Shown here: piece after piece, positions 18,170-26,087 of the stretch
How positions within the stretch are numbered: position 1 is the stretch's first letter
How the letters are laid out: each line of letters starts with the position of its first letter
DNA from: Acinetobacter sp.
Lineage (GTDB): Bacteria > Pseudomonadota > Gammaproteobacteria > Pseudomonadales > Moraxellaceae
Reading direction: 5' to 3'
NCBI GenBank assembly: GCA_031277915.1
Contig: JAITLL010000076.1
Coordinates: forward strand, 1 to 64,000
Length of the DNA: 64,000 nucleotides
Made by a program: the position numbers and the translations under genes
Notes under the pieces: model-generated
The model's input: the letters and a program-made list of their open reading frames with translations, nothing else
Databases searched by the model: none
What the model was told of the DNA's origin: nothing

Positions 18170-19417
18170 ATGTTGCGGCAGCAAAATCTCTATGTTCTGC
18201 TATTTTCTTTATATTGGGCACAAGGCTTGCCCGTTGGATTCATGACTCATGCTTTACCCGTAATATTAAGAGCCCAAGGTGTTTCACTTGCTCATATTGG
18301 TGGTTTTGGATTACTCATGTTGCCTTGGTCAATTAAAATATTCTGGGCACCTTGGGTAGACCGGCACGCGATTTCCCATTTAGGTCACTATCGTAGCTGG
18401 ATTATTCCTACACAACTTTTAACTGTATTTGTACTTTGTGTTTTATCATTTTTTCCTATTCATAGTTTAGAGCAGCCTATTTACCTATTCACTTTTTTTA
18501 TAGCGCTGCTATGTATGAATTTAACAGGTGCCACACAAGATATTGCGACGGATGCTTTAGCGGTTAATTTATTACAACATCATCAACAACACTGGGGAAA
18601 CACTTTTCAAGTCGTAGGTTCTCGTCTCGGTTTTATCATTGGTGGGGGAGCGGTATTGTGGTGTTTAGACTGGTTATCATGGCAACCCACCTTTTTATTA
18701 TTAGCAGCTTTAGTCTTTATCAATACTTTACCTGTTTTACTATTTAAAGAACCTGCTCATACTTCTCATTCTAGTAATCAACATAGTCAGCCAGATCTAG
18801 TCACAAAAATTAAGACGTATTTGAGTTATTTTTCTCAAAATAAGGAACTCCGCTTTTGGCTAATTGTGCTTATCACTTTTAAAGTGGCAGATGGCTTAGC
18901 TGGGCCATTACTTAAACCTTTAATGGTTGATATGGGTTTAAGTTTTACCCAAATTGGGGTCTACATTACGATGCTGGGGGCTTTGGCTGCTTTATTAGGA
19001 GCGTTAATTGCTGGTTGGATGTTGAAACATTTTGATCGAGCTAATTCATTAATAGGCTTTTCAATATTAAAAATCATGACTTTAGGTGCCTATATATATT
19101 TGGCTTATGCCTATGAGCAAAAGATAAATGTAAATGTGTGGCTCATTTATGCTGTACATGCTTTGGAAGATGCTTTTGCAGCTATGCTCCTTGTAGTGAT
19201 GTTGACCTTAGTGATGCACTACAGTCGAAAAGAATATGCAGGTACAGATTTTACTTTTCAGGTCTCTATCATGGCGACAGTAAGTGGTGGTCTTTATAGC
19301 GTGAGTGGAATAGCTGGAGATTTACTCGGTTATTTCCATTATTTGATAGCTATTGTCATTATTGGAATACTCTTTTTAATTCCTATTTACCTATGGAAAA
19401 TGAGTAAAACTGTATAA
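18170..19417 (+). CDS. MFS transporter, RhtX/FptX siderophore-uptake type
   Basis: A 415-residue carrier with about 12 membrane helices. The N-terminal stretch LYWAQGLPVGFMTHALPVIL and LPWSIKIFWAPWVDRH are typical of the AmpG-related RhtX/FptX branch that imports ferric siderophores through the inner membrane; DIATDALAVNLL after helix 4 is also characteristic. No siderophore synthesis or TonB receptor gene is in the window, so the substrate is inferred from family. It is transcribed alone. Confidence 0.78.
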   Translation: MLRQQNLYVLLFSLYWAQGLPVGFMTHALPVILRAQGVSLAHIGGFGLLMLPWSIKIFWAPWVDRHAISHLGHYRSWIIPTQLLTVFVLCVLSFFPIHSLEQPIYLFTFFIALLCMNLTGATQDIATDALAVNLLQHHQQHWGNTFQVVGSRLGFIIGGGAVLWCLDWLSWQPTFLLLAALVFINTLPVLLFKEPAHTSHSSNQHSQPDLVTKIKTYLSYFSQNKELRFWLIVLITFKVADGLAGPLLKPLMVDMGLSFTQIGVYITMLGALAALLGALIAGWMLKHFDRANSLIGFSILKIMTLGAYIYLAYAYEQKINVNVWLIYAVHALEDAFAAMLLVVMLTLVMHYSRKEYAGTDFTFQVSIMATVSGGLYSVSGIAGDLLGYFHYLIAIVIIGILFLIPIYLWKMSKTV

Positions 19418-19959
19418 AAATGATATTAAGTAGATGAAATAAAGAGACTTAAATATAGTTAAGCTGTATTGAAATATAACTCTGATCCCTTCAGTGATTA
19501 TTTTAAAAATGTATATTTTTAGCTATTTAAATGGCTTATTAATTATGCCATCTTGTTTGGGATCGGAATGCAAGCTCAAAGGAGAAAAAGGACTGGGCTA
19601 ACAAGAAAAATCATGTGGATCAACTAAGACCGGCAAAAAAATGTTCAATCAGATTGGATATTAGCCTAAAGTCTAAAAAAGAATAATGAAATAATGATTT
19701 AATCATTCTATAAGATAAGAGAGTTGTGTAGGATTCGTTACAACATGAAGTTAAGGTAAAGGTTCTGTAACCAAAAGTATGTTTTTATTCTTCTGGTCTG
19801 GAATTTTTTAATCTTACCCAGCGTTAAAATTGGTTTTGATTGCGGTAATAAAATTAATGCAATCAAATTTGGAGGATGGTTGATTCTTTAGTGCTTAATG
19901 GTCACACGAATCAACTTGGCATGGATAAGCAGCATAAAATATATTTTTAGGAGTTTTTG
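19418..19959. other. Long leader/promoter region upstream of dcaP
   Basis: About 540 nt without a credible gene. The last 130 nt contain two hairpin-capable inverted repeats: TTTGATTGC (19835-19843) with GCAATCAAA (19859-19867), and GTTGATTC (19879-19886) with GAATCAAC (19908-19915). They are close to the dcaP start and could form a structured 5' leader. A 30-codon ORF at about 19508 has no ribosome site and was not called. Confidence 0.5.
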
Positions 19960-21264
19960 ATGGATCTATTCCTTAATCGTAAATCGTTTGTTGTTAAAAG
20001 TTTAGCTATTACAGTAACAGCTTTAATGATGAGTGGGGCAAATGCAGCAACCTCTGAAAAAGAGGAAATTCAAAAACTTCGTCAAGAAGTTGAAGCATTA
20101 AAAGCATTGGTTAAAGAACAACGCCAAGTACAACAGCAACAGCAACAAGTACAGCAACAACAGCAAGTACAATTAGCTGAAGTTAAAGCACAGCCTCAAC
20201 CTGTTGCAGCTCCAGCTTCTCCTTTAGCAGGATTCAAATCTAAAGCTGGTGCTGATGTGAACCTTTATGGTTTTGTTCGTGGCGATGCTAACTACATTAT
20301 CAAAGGTGCAGATAATGACTTTGCTGATGTGAGTAAAACTGATGGTAAAACACAGGATAAATTACGTGCGACTGCCAAAACTACACGCCTTGGTTTAGAT
20401 TTTAATACGCCTGTTGGTGATGCTAAAGTAGGTGGTAAACTCGAAGTCGATTTTGCTGGTTCAACAACAGATTCAAATGGCTCATTACGTATTCGTCATG
20501 CTTATTTAACGTATAACAATTGGTTATTTGGTCAAACAACATCTAACTTCTTATCAAACCATGCACCAGAAATGATCGACTTCTCGACAAACGTTGGTGG
20601 TGGTACTAAACGTGTGCCTCAAGTACGTTATGGCTATAACTTAGGACCAACGACGCAATTGTTTGTTTCTGCTGAAAAGGGCGATAGTACTTCTGCGGTA
20701 ACTGGCGATAGCATCAAGTATAGCTTACCTGCATTAACTGCTAAAATTACTCAAGGTTATGCAGATGGTCGTGGTTCTGCATCAGCTCGTGCTTTAGTTG
20801 AAAATTATAAATCATCAATTGGTGATGATAATAAAACTGGCTGGGGTATTGCTGCAGGTACAGACTTTAAAGTTTCTGATCCTTTAAAACTCTTTGCCGA
20901 TGTTTCATATGTAGTTGGTGATAGTAGCTATTTATATGGTAGTAACGCTGCCTATACATTGGTAAATAACAATATCGAGCAAAATAAATTTGTTGCTGTA
21001 CAAGTAGGTGGTACGTATAAAATTCTACCTAACTTACGCTCAACTTTAGCATACGGTGCAGAATTTGCTGATGATGGCACGGATTATGCTAAAGCATATA
21101 CAGCTGGTAATGAAAAAGTTCAACAAGCATGGATCAATGTTATCTATTCGCCTGTTAAGCCAATTGACTTAGGTCTAGAATATATCAACGGTAAGCGTGA
21201 TACATTTGCTGGCCAGTCTTATAAAGATAACCGTATTGGTTTAATGGCTAAATACAGCTTCTAA
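19960..21264 (+). CDS. dcaP: DcaP-family trimeric outer membrane porin
   Basis: A 434-residue outer membrane protein. After a signal peptide ending in MMSGANA come a charged heptad-like segment (SEKEEIQKLRQEVEALKALV) and a Gln-rich run at about 50-72, which form the trimeric coiled-coil extension, then a beta-barrel beginning DVNLYGFVRGDANYI and ending in Phe (GLMAKYSF). DcaP porins of Acinetobacter take up dicarboxylates and related anionic compounds. The ATG at 19960 has TAGGAG about 6 nt upstream; a TTG one codon earlier is less likely. The Gln run is coded by CAA/CAG repeats and may vary in length between strains. Confidence 0.9.
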   Translation: MDLFLNRKSFVVKSLAITVTALMMSGANAATSEKEEIQKLRQEVEALKALVKEQRQVQQQQQQVQQQQQVQLAEVKAQPQPVAAPASPLAGFKSKAGADVNLYGFVRGDANYIIKGADNDFADVSKTDGKTQDKLRATAKTTRLGLDFNTPVGDAKVGGKLEVDFAGSTTDSNGSLRIRHAYLTYNNWLFGQTTSNFLSNHAPEMIDFSTNVGGGTKRVPQVRYGYNLGPTTQLFVSAEKGDSTSAVTGDSIKYSLPALTAKITQGYADGRGSASARALVENYKSSIGDDNKTGWGIAAGTDFKVSDPLKLFADVSYVVGDSSYLYGSNAAYTLVNNNIEQNKFVAVQVGGTYKILPNLRSTLAYGAEFADDGTDYAKAYTAGNEKVQQAWINVIYSPVKPIDLGLEYINGKRDTFAGQSYKDNRIGLMAKYSF

Positions 21265-21289
21265 TTTCTTAAAGATTTAGGTCTGAATG

Positions 21290-21321
21290 AAGTCGAGGTT
21301 CTAGTTAACCTCGACTTTTTA
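21290..21321 (+). terminator. Rho-independent terminator after dcaP
   Basis: AGTCGAGGTT and AACCTCGACT form a perfect 10-bp stem with a 6-nt loop and a T run. Confidence 0.92.
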
Positions 21322-21381
21322 TTTATAATTGAATTAAATATGCTAACCCATTAGCAATGGTTTGTACCGATCATTCTCTTA

Positions 21382-21414
21382 TTTAAGTCATTTTTAAGTT
21401 TCAATTTTTACATT
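21382..21414 (+). promoter_or_regulatory. PmrA box and promoter of pmrCAB
   Basis: TTTAAG at 21382-21387, five nt, then TTTAAG at 21393-21398 matches the PmrA/BasR consensus HTTAAD-N5-HTTAAD exactly. Ten nt later TACATT (21409-21414) can act as the -10 element. The first codon of pmrC follows 35 nt further on. PmrA therefore probably activates its own operon. Confidence 0.8.
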
Positions 21415-21448
21415 AGAGCATCATAAAAAAAGGTCGTAGTAACCAGAG

Positions 21449-23098
21449 ATGCTGAGTTTTTTTTCTAAATTAAGAAATAAGCAGATTTCCCTGTTTATGT
21501 TCAACTTCATGATAGCCATTTGGTTAGGCGCAATTCTAAATATTGGTTTTTATAAGAAAGTTCACTTGTTGACACCATATTTAGGCATTAAAGCAAGCCT
21601 ATTCTTAGTGGCTACTGTAGTGATTGTTGTTGCTACCTATTATGCTGCTTTACAAATTTTAAACTGGAAATGGACAGCCAAAATTTTTGCCATTTTGTTG
21701 GTATTTATTGGTGGTTTTAGCTCGTACTTTGTAAATACTTTGGGTGTCATTGTTTCACCAGACCAAATTCAAAATATCGTACAAACAGATGTCTCGGAAG
21801 CTACAGATTTACTCTCTTTGCGTTTTGTATTCTGGACTATTTTCTTTGTCATTTTACCTATTTTTTTAATTACCCAGGTAAAATTCAAACAAGAAAAAAT
21901 ACTTCCTCTTTTACTTAAAAAGGTACTTTCAATCGCCCTTGCATTTGCAGTTGTAGGCGGTTTGCTGTTTACTTATTATGTTGATTTTGCAGCAATATTT
22001 AGAGAGCATCGCGATTTAAAAGGGATGATCTCTCCGCAGAATACTATTTCTTCGGTTATGTCTTATTATCGTAAAAAAGCGCCGAAGAAAAATCTTCCCC
22101 TTGTGAAATATGGTGAAGATGCGCAACAAGTTCAACAAACTCAAAAAGGTTTACCTAAACTCATGGTGCTTGTAGTTGGTGAAACTGCACGTGCTGAAAG
22201 CTTTTCGCTTAATGGTTATGCAAAAAATACTAATCCCGAGCTTTCTAAACAAGATATTTTAAACTTCTCTCAAGTGAGTTCATGTGGTACTGCAACAGCA
22301 GTTTCCGTGCCGTGTATGTTCTCTGGTATGCCACGTTCTGATTATGATGAGCAATTAGCAAGCCATCGTGAAGGATTACTTGATATTGCAAAACGTGCAG
22401 GTTATCAAGTGACTTGGATTGATAACAACTCAGGTTGTAAAGGTGCATGTGATCGTGTTGAACAGTATCAAATTCCAGAAAACTTAAAGCAAAAATGGTG
22501 TAAAGATGGCGAATGTCTTGATGAAATTCTGATTGATAGCTTAAAGCAGTATTTGGCTTCTATTCCGAAAGATGATCAGCGTCCGCGTTTGGTTGTATTG
22601 CATCAGATGGGTAGCCATGGACCAGCATATTACAAGCGTGCACCTCAAGGATATCAACCATTTAAACCAACTTGTGATACTAATGCGATACAGGGTTGTT
22701 CATCAGTTGAATTAGTAAATAGTTATGATAATTCAATCGTGTATACAGACCATGTATTAAGCCAAATGATTAATACTTTAAAAGAAGTATCGAATTATCA
22801 AACAGGTTTCTGGTATTTATCTGACCATGGTGAGTCGACAGGTGAACATGGTATGTATTTGCATGGTTCGCCTTACTCAATCGCACCGAGCCAACAAACG
22901 CATATTCCAATGATTATGTGGTTCTCTGATAGTTGGAAACAACAAAATATTGCTCAAATAAATTGTTTAAACCAACAAACCAAACAAAAGTTAAGTCAGG
23001 ATAATTTATTCCCAAGTTTGTTAAGTTTGCTGGATGTAAAAACTCAGGTCATTAACCCTCAACTCGACATGTTGCACTCTTGTGCCAATGTAAACTAA
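21449..23098 (+). CDS. pmrC: Lipid A phosphoethanolamine transferase PmrC (EptA family)
   Basis: A 549-residue inner membrane enzyme that adds phosphoethanolamine to lipid A on the periplasmic side, lowering negative charge and giving polymyxin/colistin resistance. Five hydrophobic helices occupy residues 15-180; the periplasmic alkaline-phosphatase-like domain carries metal ligand Glu245 in VVGETARAESF, the catalytic Thr281 in CGTATAVSVPCM, and the metal-binding LSDHGESTGEHGMYLHG segment. Paired Cys residues of the family are present. It heads the pmrCAB operon, 14 nt before pmrA. Start ATG 21449; an in-frame ATG at residue 17 is a shorter alternative. Confidence 0.96.
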   Translation: MLSFFSKLRNKQISLFMFNFMIAIWLGAILNIGFYKKVHLLTPYLGIKASLFLVATVVIVVATYYAALQILNWKWTAKIFAILLVFIGGFSSYFVNTLGVIVSPDQIQNIVQTDVSEATDLLSLRFVFWTIFFVILPIFLITQVKFKQEKILPLLLKKVLSIALAFAVVGGLLFTYYVDFAAIFREHRDLKGMISPQNTISSVMSYYRKKAPKKNLPLVKYGEDAQQVQQTQKGLPKLMVLVVGETARAESFSLNGYAKNTNPELSKQDILNFSQVSSCGTATAVSVPCMFSGMPRSDYDEQLASHREGLLDIAKRAGYQVTWIDNNSGCKGACDRVEQYQIPENLKQKWCKDGECLDEILIDSLKQYLASIPKDDQRPRLVVLHQMGSHGPAYYKRAPQGYQPFKPTCDTNAIQGCSSVELVNSYDNSIVYTDHVLSQMINTLKEVSNYQTGFWYLSDHGESTGEHGMYLHGSPYSIAPSQQTHIPMIMWFSDSWKQQNIAQINCLNQQTKQKLSQDNLFPSLLSLLDVKTQVINPQLDMLHSCANVN

Positions 23099-23112
23099 AG
23101 CGAGCCTAGAAC

Positions 23113-23787
23113 ATGACAAAAATCTTGATGATTGAAGATGATTTTATGATTGCAGAGTCAACGACTACGTTGCTGCAATATCATCAATTTGAGGTGGAAT
23201 GGGTCAATAACGGTTTAGATGGTTTGGCCCAATTGGCAAAGAATAAGTTTGATCTCATTCTTTTAGATTTGGGATTGCCAATGATGGATGGTATGCAGGT
23301 TTTAAAGCAAATTCGTCAAAGAGCGGCAACACCAGTCTTAATTATCTCTGCGCGTGACCAATTGCAAAACCGTGTTGATGGTTTAAATCTGGGTGCAGAT
23401 GATTACTTAATTAAACCTTATGAGTTTGATGAGTTACTCGCTCGTATTCATGCGCTATTGCGCCGTAGTGGAGTAGAGGCTCAACTTGCTAGCCAAGATC
23501 AATTATTAGAAAGTGGCGATCTGGTTTTAAATGTTGAACAGCATATAGCAACATTTAAAGGGCAACGTATTGATTTATCAAATCGTGAGTGGGCCATCTT
23601 GATTCCGCTGATGAGTCATCCAAATAAAATTTTCTCGAAGGCTAATTTGGAAGATAAGTTATATGACTTTGATAGCGATGTGACCAGCAACACGATTGAA
23701 GTATATGTCCATCATTTAAGAGCTAAGTTGGGTAAAGACTTTATTCGAACCATTCGAGGTTTGGGTTACCGTTTAGGCCAATCATAA
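23113..23787 (+). CDS. pmrA: Response regulator PmrA
   Basis: A 224-residue OmpR-family regulator. The receiver domain shows the acidic pocket Glu8-Asp9-Asp10, phosphorylated Asp52 and conserved Lys101; the C-terminal winged helix (LSNREWAILIPLMSHP to VYVHHLRAKLGKDFIRTIRG) binds DNA. It is phosphorylated by PmrB and activates pmrC. It stands between pmrC and pmrB with short gaps, so all three are co-transcribed. TTTAAG-N5-TTTAAG sites are expected targets and two occur in this window. Confidence 0.96.
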   Translation: MTKILMIEDDFMIAESTTTLLQYHQFEVEWVNNGLDGLAQLAKNKFDLILLDLGLPMMDGMQVLKQIRQRAATPVLIISARDQLQNRVDGLNLGADDYLIKPYEFDELLARIHALLRRSGVEAQLASQDQLLESGDLVLNVEQHIATFKGQRIDLSNREWAILIPLMSHPNKIFSKANLEDKLYDFDSDVTSNTIEVYVHHLRAKLGKDFIRTIRGLGYRLGQS

Positions 23788-23806
23788 TTTAAGATTCTGG
23801 GACTTC

Positions 23807-25147
23807 ATGAACGTGCATTATTCATTAAAAAAGCGATTGATCTGGGGCACCTCAATTTTTAGTGTTGTCTTAGGTTGTATTTTAATTTTTAGTGCCTATA
23901 AAGTCGCACTTCAAGAAGTCGATGAAATTTTAGATACTCAAATGCAGTATTTAGCGGAAAGAACAGCTGAGTATCCTTTAAAAACAGTAAGTAGTAAGTT
24001 TGATTTACATCGAACTTATCACGAAGAAGATTTATTTTTAGATATCTGGGCTTATAAAGACCAAGCTAATTTATCTCATCATCTTCACTTATTGGTTCCT
24101 CCAGTCGAGCAAGCTGGTTTTTATTCACATAAAACAGCTGAAGGTGTAGTCCGTACCTATGTTCTGCCGTTAAAAGACTACCAAATTCAGGTGAGTCAAC
24201 AAGAACGGGTGCGTGAAGCTTTTGCATGGGAGCTTGCGGGCAGTATGTTCATTCCCTATTTAATCATTTTACCTTTTGCGATATTTGCTTTGGCTGCCAT
24301 TATTAGTCGTGGTTTAAAACCAATAGATGATTTTAAAAACGAGTTAATGGAACGAGATTCTGAAGAATTAACACCAATTGAGGTACATGACTATCCTCAG
24401 GAGCTTTTGCCGACCATTGATGAAATGAATCGTCTGTTTGACCGTATTTCTAAAGCACAAAATGAACAGAAGCAATTTATTGCAGATGCGGCTCATGAAC
24501 TGAGGACACCTGTTACTGCATTGAATTTACAAACCAAAATTTTGCTTAGTCAATTCCCTGGACATGCATCATTGCAAAACTTAAGTAAAGGTTTAGCACG
24601 TATTCAGCATTTAGTTACTCAGCTTTTAGCTTTAGCGAAGCAAGATGTGACTTTAAGTGTGGTTGAACCTACAGGGTATTTTAAGCTTAATGATGTGGCT
24701 TTAAATTGTGTAGAGCAGTTGGTCAATTTAGCTATGCAAAAAGAAATTGATTTGGGGTTTGTTAAAAATGATCCAGTCGAAATGCATAGTATTGAACCTA
24801 CGGTACATTCGATCATTTTTAATTTAATTGATAATGCAATTAAATACACACCACATCAGGGCGTTATTAATATCTCGGTTTCTACCGATGCAGATAACTA
24901 TGCGTGTATTCAAATTGAAGATAGTGGTGTAGGGATCGACCCTGAAAATTACGATAAGGTACTTAAACGCTTTTATCGAGTGCACCATCATCTAGAGGTA
25001 GGAAGTGGTTTGGGTTTATCAATTGTTGATCGTGCAACTCAAAGATTGGGTGGAACTTTAACTCTCGACAAGAGTTTAGAGCTTGGTGGTCTTTCAGTTT
25101 TAGTGAAGTTGCCTAAAGTACTACATCTAAATGAAACAAGAGCTTAA
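23807..25147 (+). CDS. pmrB: Sensor histidine kinase PmrB
   Basis: A 446-residue inner membrane kinase. Helix 1 is at about 12-32 and helix 2 at about 146-168, enclosing a periplasmic sensor region; a HAMP linker and the phosphoacceptor box FIADAAHELRTPV (His230) follow, then the ATPase boxes (NLIDNAIKYTP, DSGVGIDPEN, GSGLGLSIV). It controls PmrA in response to metal ions and acidity. Pro235, equivalent to the Pro233 often mutated in colistin-resistant strains, is intact. Numbering is two higher than the usual 444-residue form because I use the ATG two codons before GTG. The stop codon lies inside a palindrome shared with the convergent gene. Confidence 0.95.
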   Translation: MNVHYSLKKRLIWGTSIFSVVLGCILIFSAYKVALQEVDEILDTQMQYLAERTAEYPLKTVSSKFDLHRTYHEEDLFLDIWAYKDQANLSHHLHLLVPPVEQAGFYSHKTAEGVVRTYVLPLKDYQIQVSQQERVREAFAWELAGSMFIPYLIILPFAIFALAAIISRGLKPIDDFKNELMERDSEELTPIEVHDYPQELLPTIDEMNRLFDRISKAQNEQKQFIADAAHELRTPVTALNLQTKILLSQFPGHASLQNLSKGLARIQHLVTQLLALAKQDVTLSVVEPTGYFKLNDVALNCVEQLVNLAMQKEIDLGFVKNDPVEMHSIEPTVHSIIFNLIDNAIKYTPHQGVINISVSTDADNYACIQIEDSGVGIDPENYDKVLKRFYRVHHHLEVGSGLGLSIVDRATQRLGGTLTLDKSLELGGLSVLVKLPKVLHLNETRA

Positions 25148-25161
25148 TTAAGCTCTTGTTT
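25134..25161. terminator. Perfect 28-bp palindrome over the pmrB and PAP2 stop codons
   Basis: The arms AAACAAGAGCTTAA and TTAAGCTCTTGTTT are exact reverse complements with no spacer. The two convergent genes overlap by 4 nt at its centre, so both C-termini and both stop codons are coded inside it. It is likely to act as a terminator in both directions, although the centre AATT would form the hairpin loop. Confidence 0.7.
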
Positions 25162-25842
25162 TAATTGTTTCTCGAACTCAAAGCGATGAATACAAATCGC
25201 ATAAAATAAAATATTGATCGCCCAAACGACCCAACCAGTCCATAAGTTATGACTCAGGAAATGTGCTCCTCGCATCATTTGTGCCCAACCCATCATAAAA
25301 CCTAATAAGATGCCAGAAAATAAATAAAAGTAAGCACGTTTAGGTTGTTCAAGACGATAAACGAAATAACCCGTCATTAAGATAAAACCAGCGCTAGCGT
25401 GGCCACCTGGAAAACAATGACCATGTTTAGCGGTAAAGTCCCAAATATAGCCACCTAAACTATTAGGATGAACCATATTCCAAGGGCAGGCATGAGCAGA
25501 TTGTGATTTTAATAACCCGACGATACCACTACTAATCATACTGACAAAAAACATGTAACCGTATTGCCAGCGATAGATTTTTAATTTTTCTACTTTAAAT
25601 GATGCAAGCCAAAGACCAAAAAACATAACATAAACTGCGGTAATAATATGTTTTACGATTTGATGGTTAAGCTTTTCGAGATACCAATTTTCCCGATTAA
25701 AAAATTGACCTGTTGAATCAATCCAAGGCTGGATAAGATACATATCAATTTTTCCACCCACTGGAAATACAAATAAAAGTATAAAAAAACTGACAACAAG
25801 AAAAATAAGTTGAAGCTGAAAGAAATGTTTTTGTTGAGTCAT
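25144..25842 (-). CDS. PAP2-family membrane phosphatase, probable PmrA target
   Basis: A 232-residue membrane protein with about six helices. PAP2 motifs are recognisable but not canonical: LLKSQSAHACPW in place of KX6RP, PGGHASAGF for PSGH, and GAHFLSHNLW where the usual HX3D has His instead of Asp. PAP2 enzymes remove phosphates from lipids such as undecaprenyl pyrophosphate or lipid A. It converges on pmrB with a 4-nt overlap, and its upstream region carries a PmrA-type box. A role in lipid A or carrier-lipid phosphate handling is therefore plausible but is inference. Confidence 0.82.
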   Translation of the reverse strand: MTQQKHFFQLQLIFLVVSFFILLFVFPVGGKIDMYLIQPWIDSTGQFFNRENWYLEKLNHQIVKHIITAVYVMFFGLWLASFKVEKLKIYRWQYGYMFFVSMISSGIVGLLKSQSAHACPWNMVHPNSLGGYIWDFTAKHGHCFPGGHASAGFILMTGYFVYRLEQPKRAYFYLFSGILLGFMMGWAQMMRGAHFLSHNLWTGWVVWAINILFYAICIHRFEFEKQLKQELN

Positions 25843-25878
25843 TGTGGTGTAACATCAATTTAAGCGTGAATTGAAGGC

Positions 25879-25911
25879 ATTACATAAAATAAAACTTAAA
25901 TTGTTCTTAAA
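25879..25911 (-). promoter_or_regulatory. PmrA-type box and promoter of the PAP2 gene
   Basis: On the minus strand TTTAAG-AACAA-TTTAAG (25911 to 25895) is followed after exactly 10 nt by TGTAAT (25884 to 25879), five of six matches to TATAAT, and the gene starts 36 nt later. Half-site sequence, half-site spacing and distance to the -10 are identical to those in front of pmrC. Confidence 0.7.
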
Positions 25912-26044
25912 CTATTTAAGATTTCATCTATAAATCTTAAAATAATATTAAAATTAATATATTTTTCAATATTCTAAATTGATTGAATAAAGACTTGGGT
26001 GAGTGATTTTTAATCAATGATAAGCATTTTTATTCATATAAGGT

Positions 26045-26080
26045 ACTATGAAGCCGGATATTTAAATCCTGCTTCATAGT
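26045..26080 (-). terminator. Hairpin after amtB
   Basis: ACTATGAAGC and GCTTCATAGT form the outer stem, with a second GGAT/ATCC pairing inside, just past the amtB stop. There is no T run, so it may act as a 3' stability hairpin instead of a classical terminator. Confidence 0.55.
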
Positions 26081-26087
26081 AACGGAT

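Noticed and set aside
19508-19600. 30-codon ORF in the dcaP upstream region
   Set aside because: No ribosome site and no similarity; could only be supported by ribosome profiling.
20125-20175. CAA/CAG repeat in dcaP as a microsatellite phase-variation switch
   Set aside because: It is a Gln run in an in-frame coding repeat; changes would alter length by whole codons, so no on/off switching is expected.
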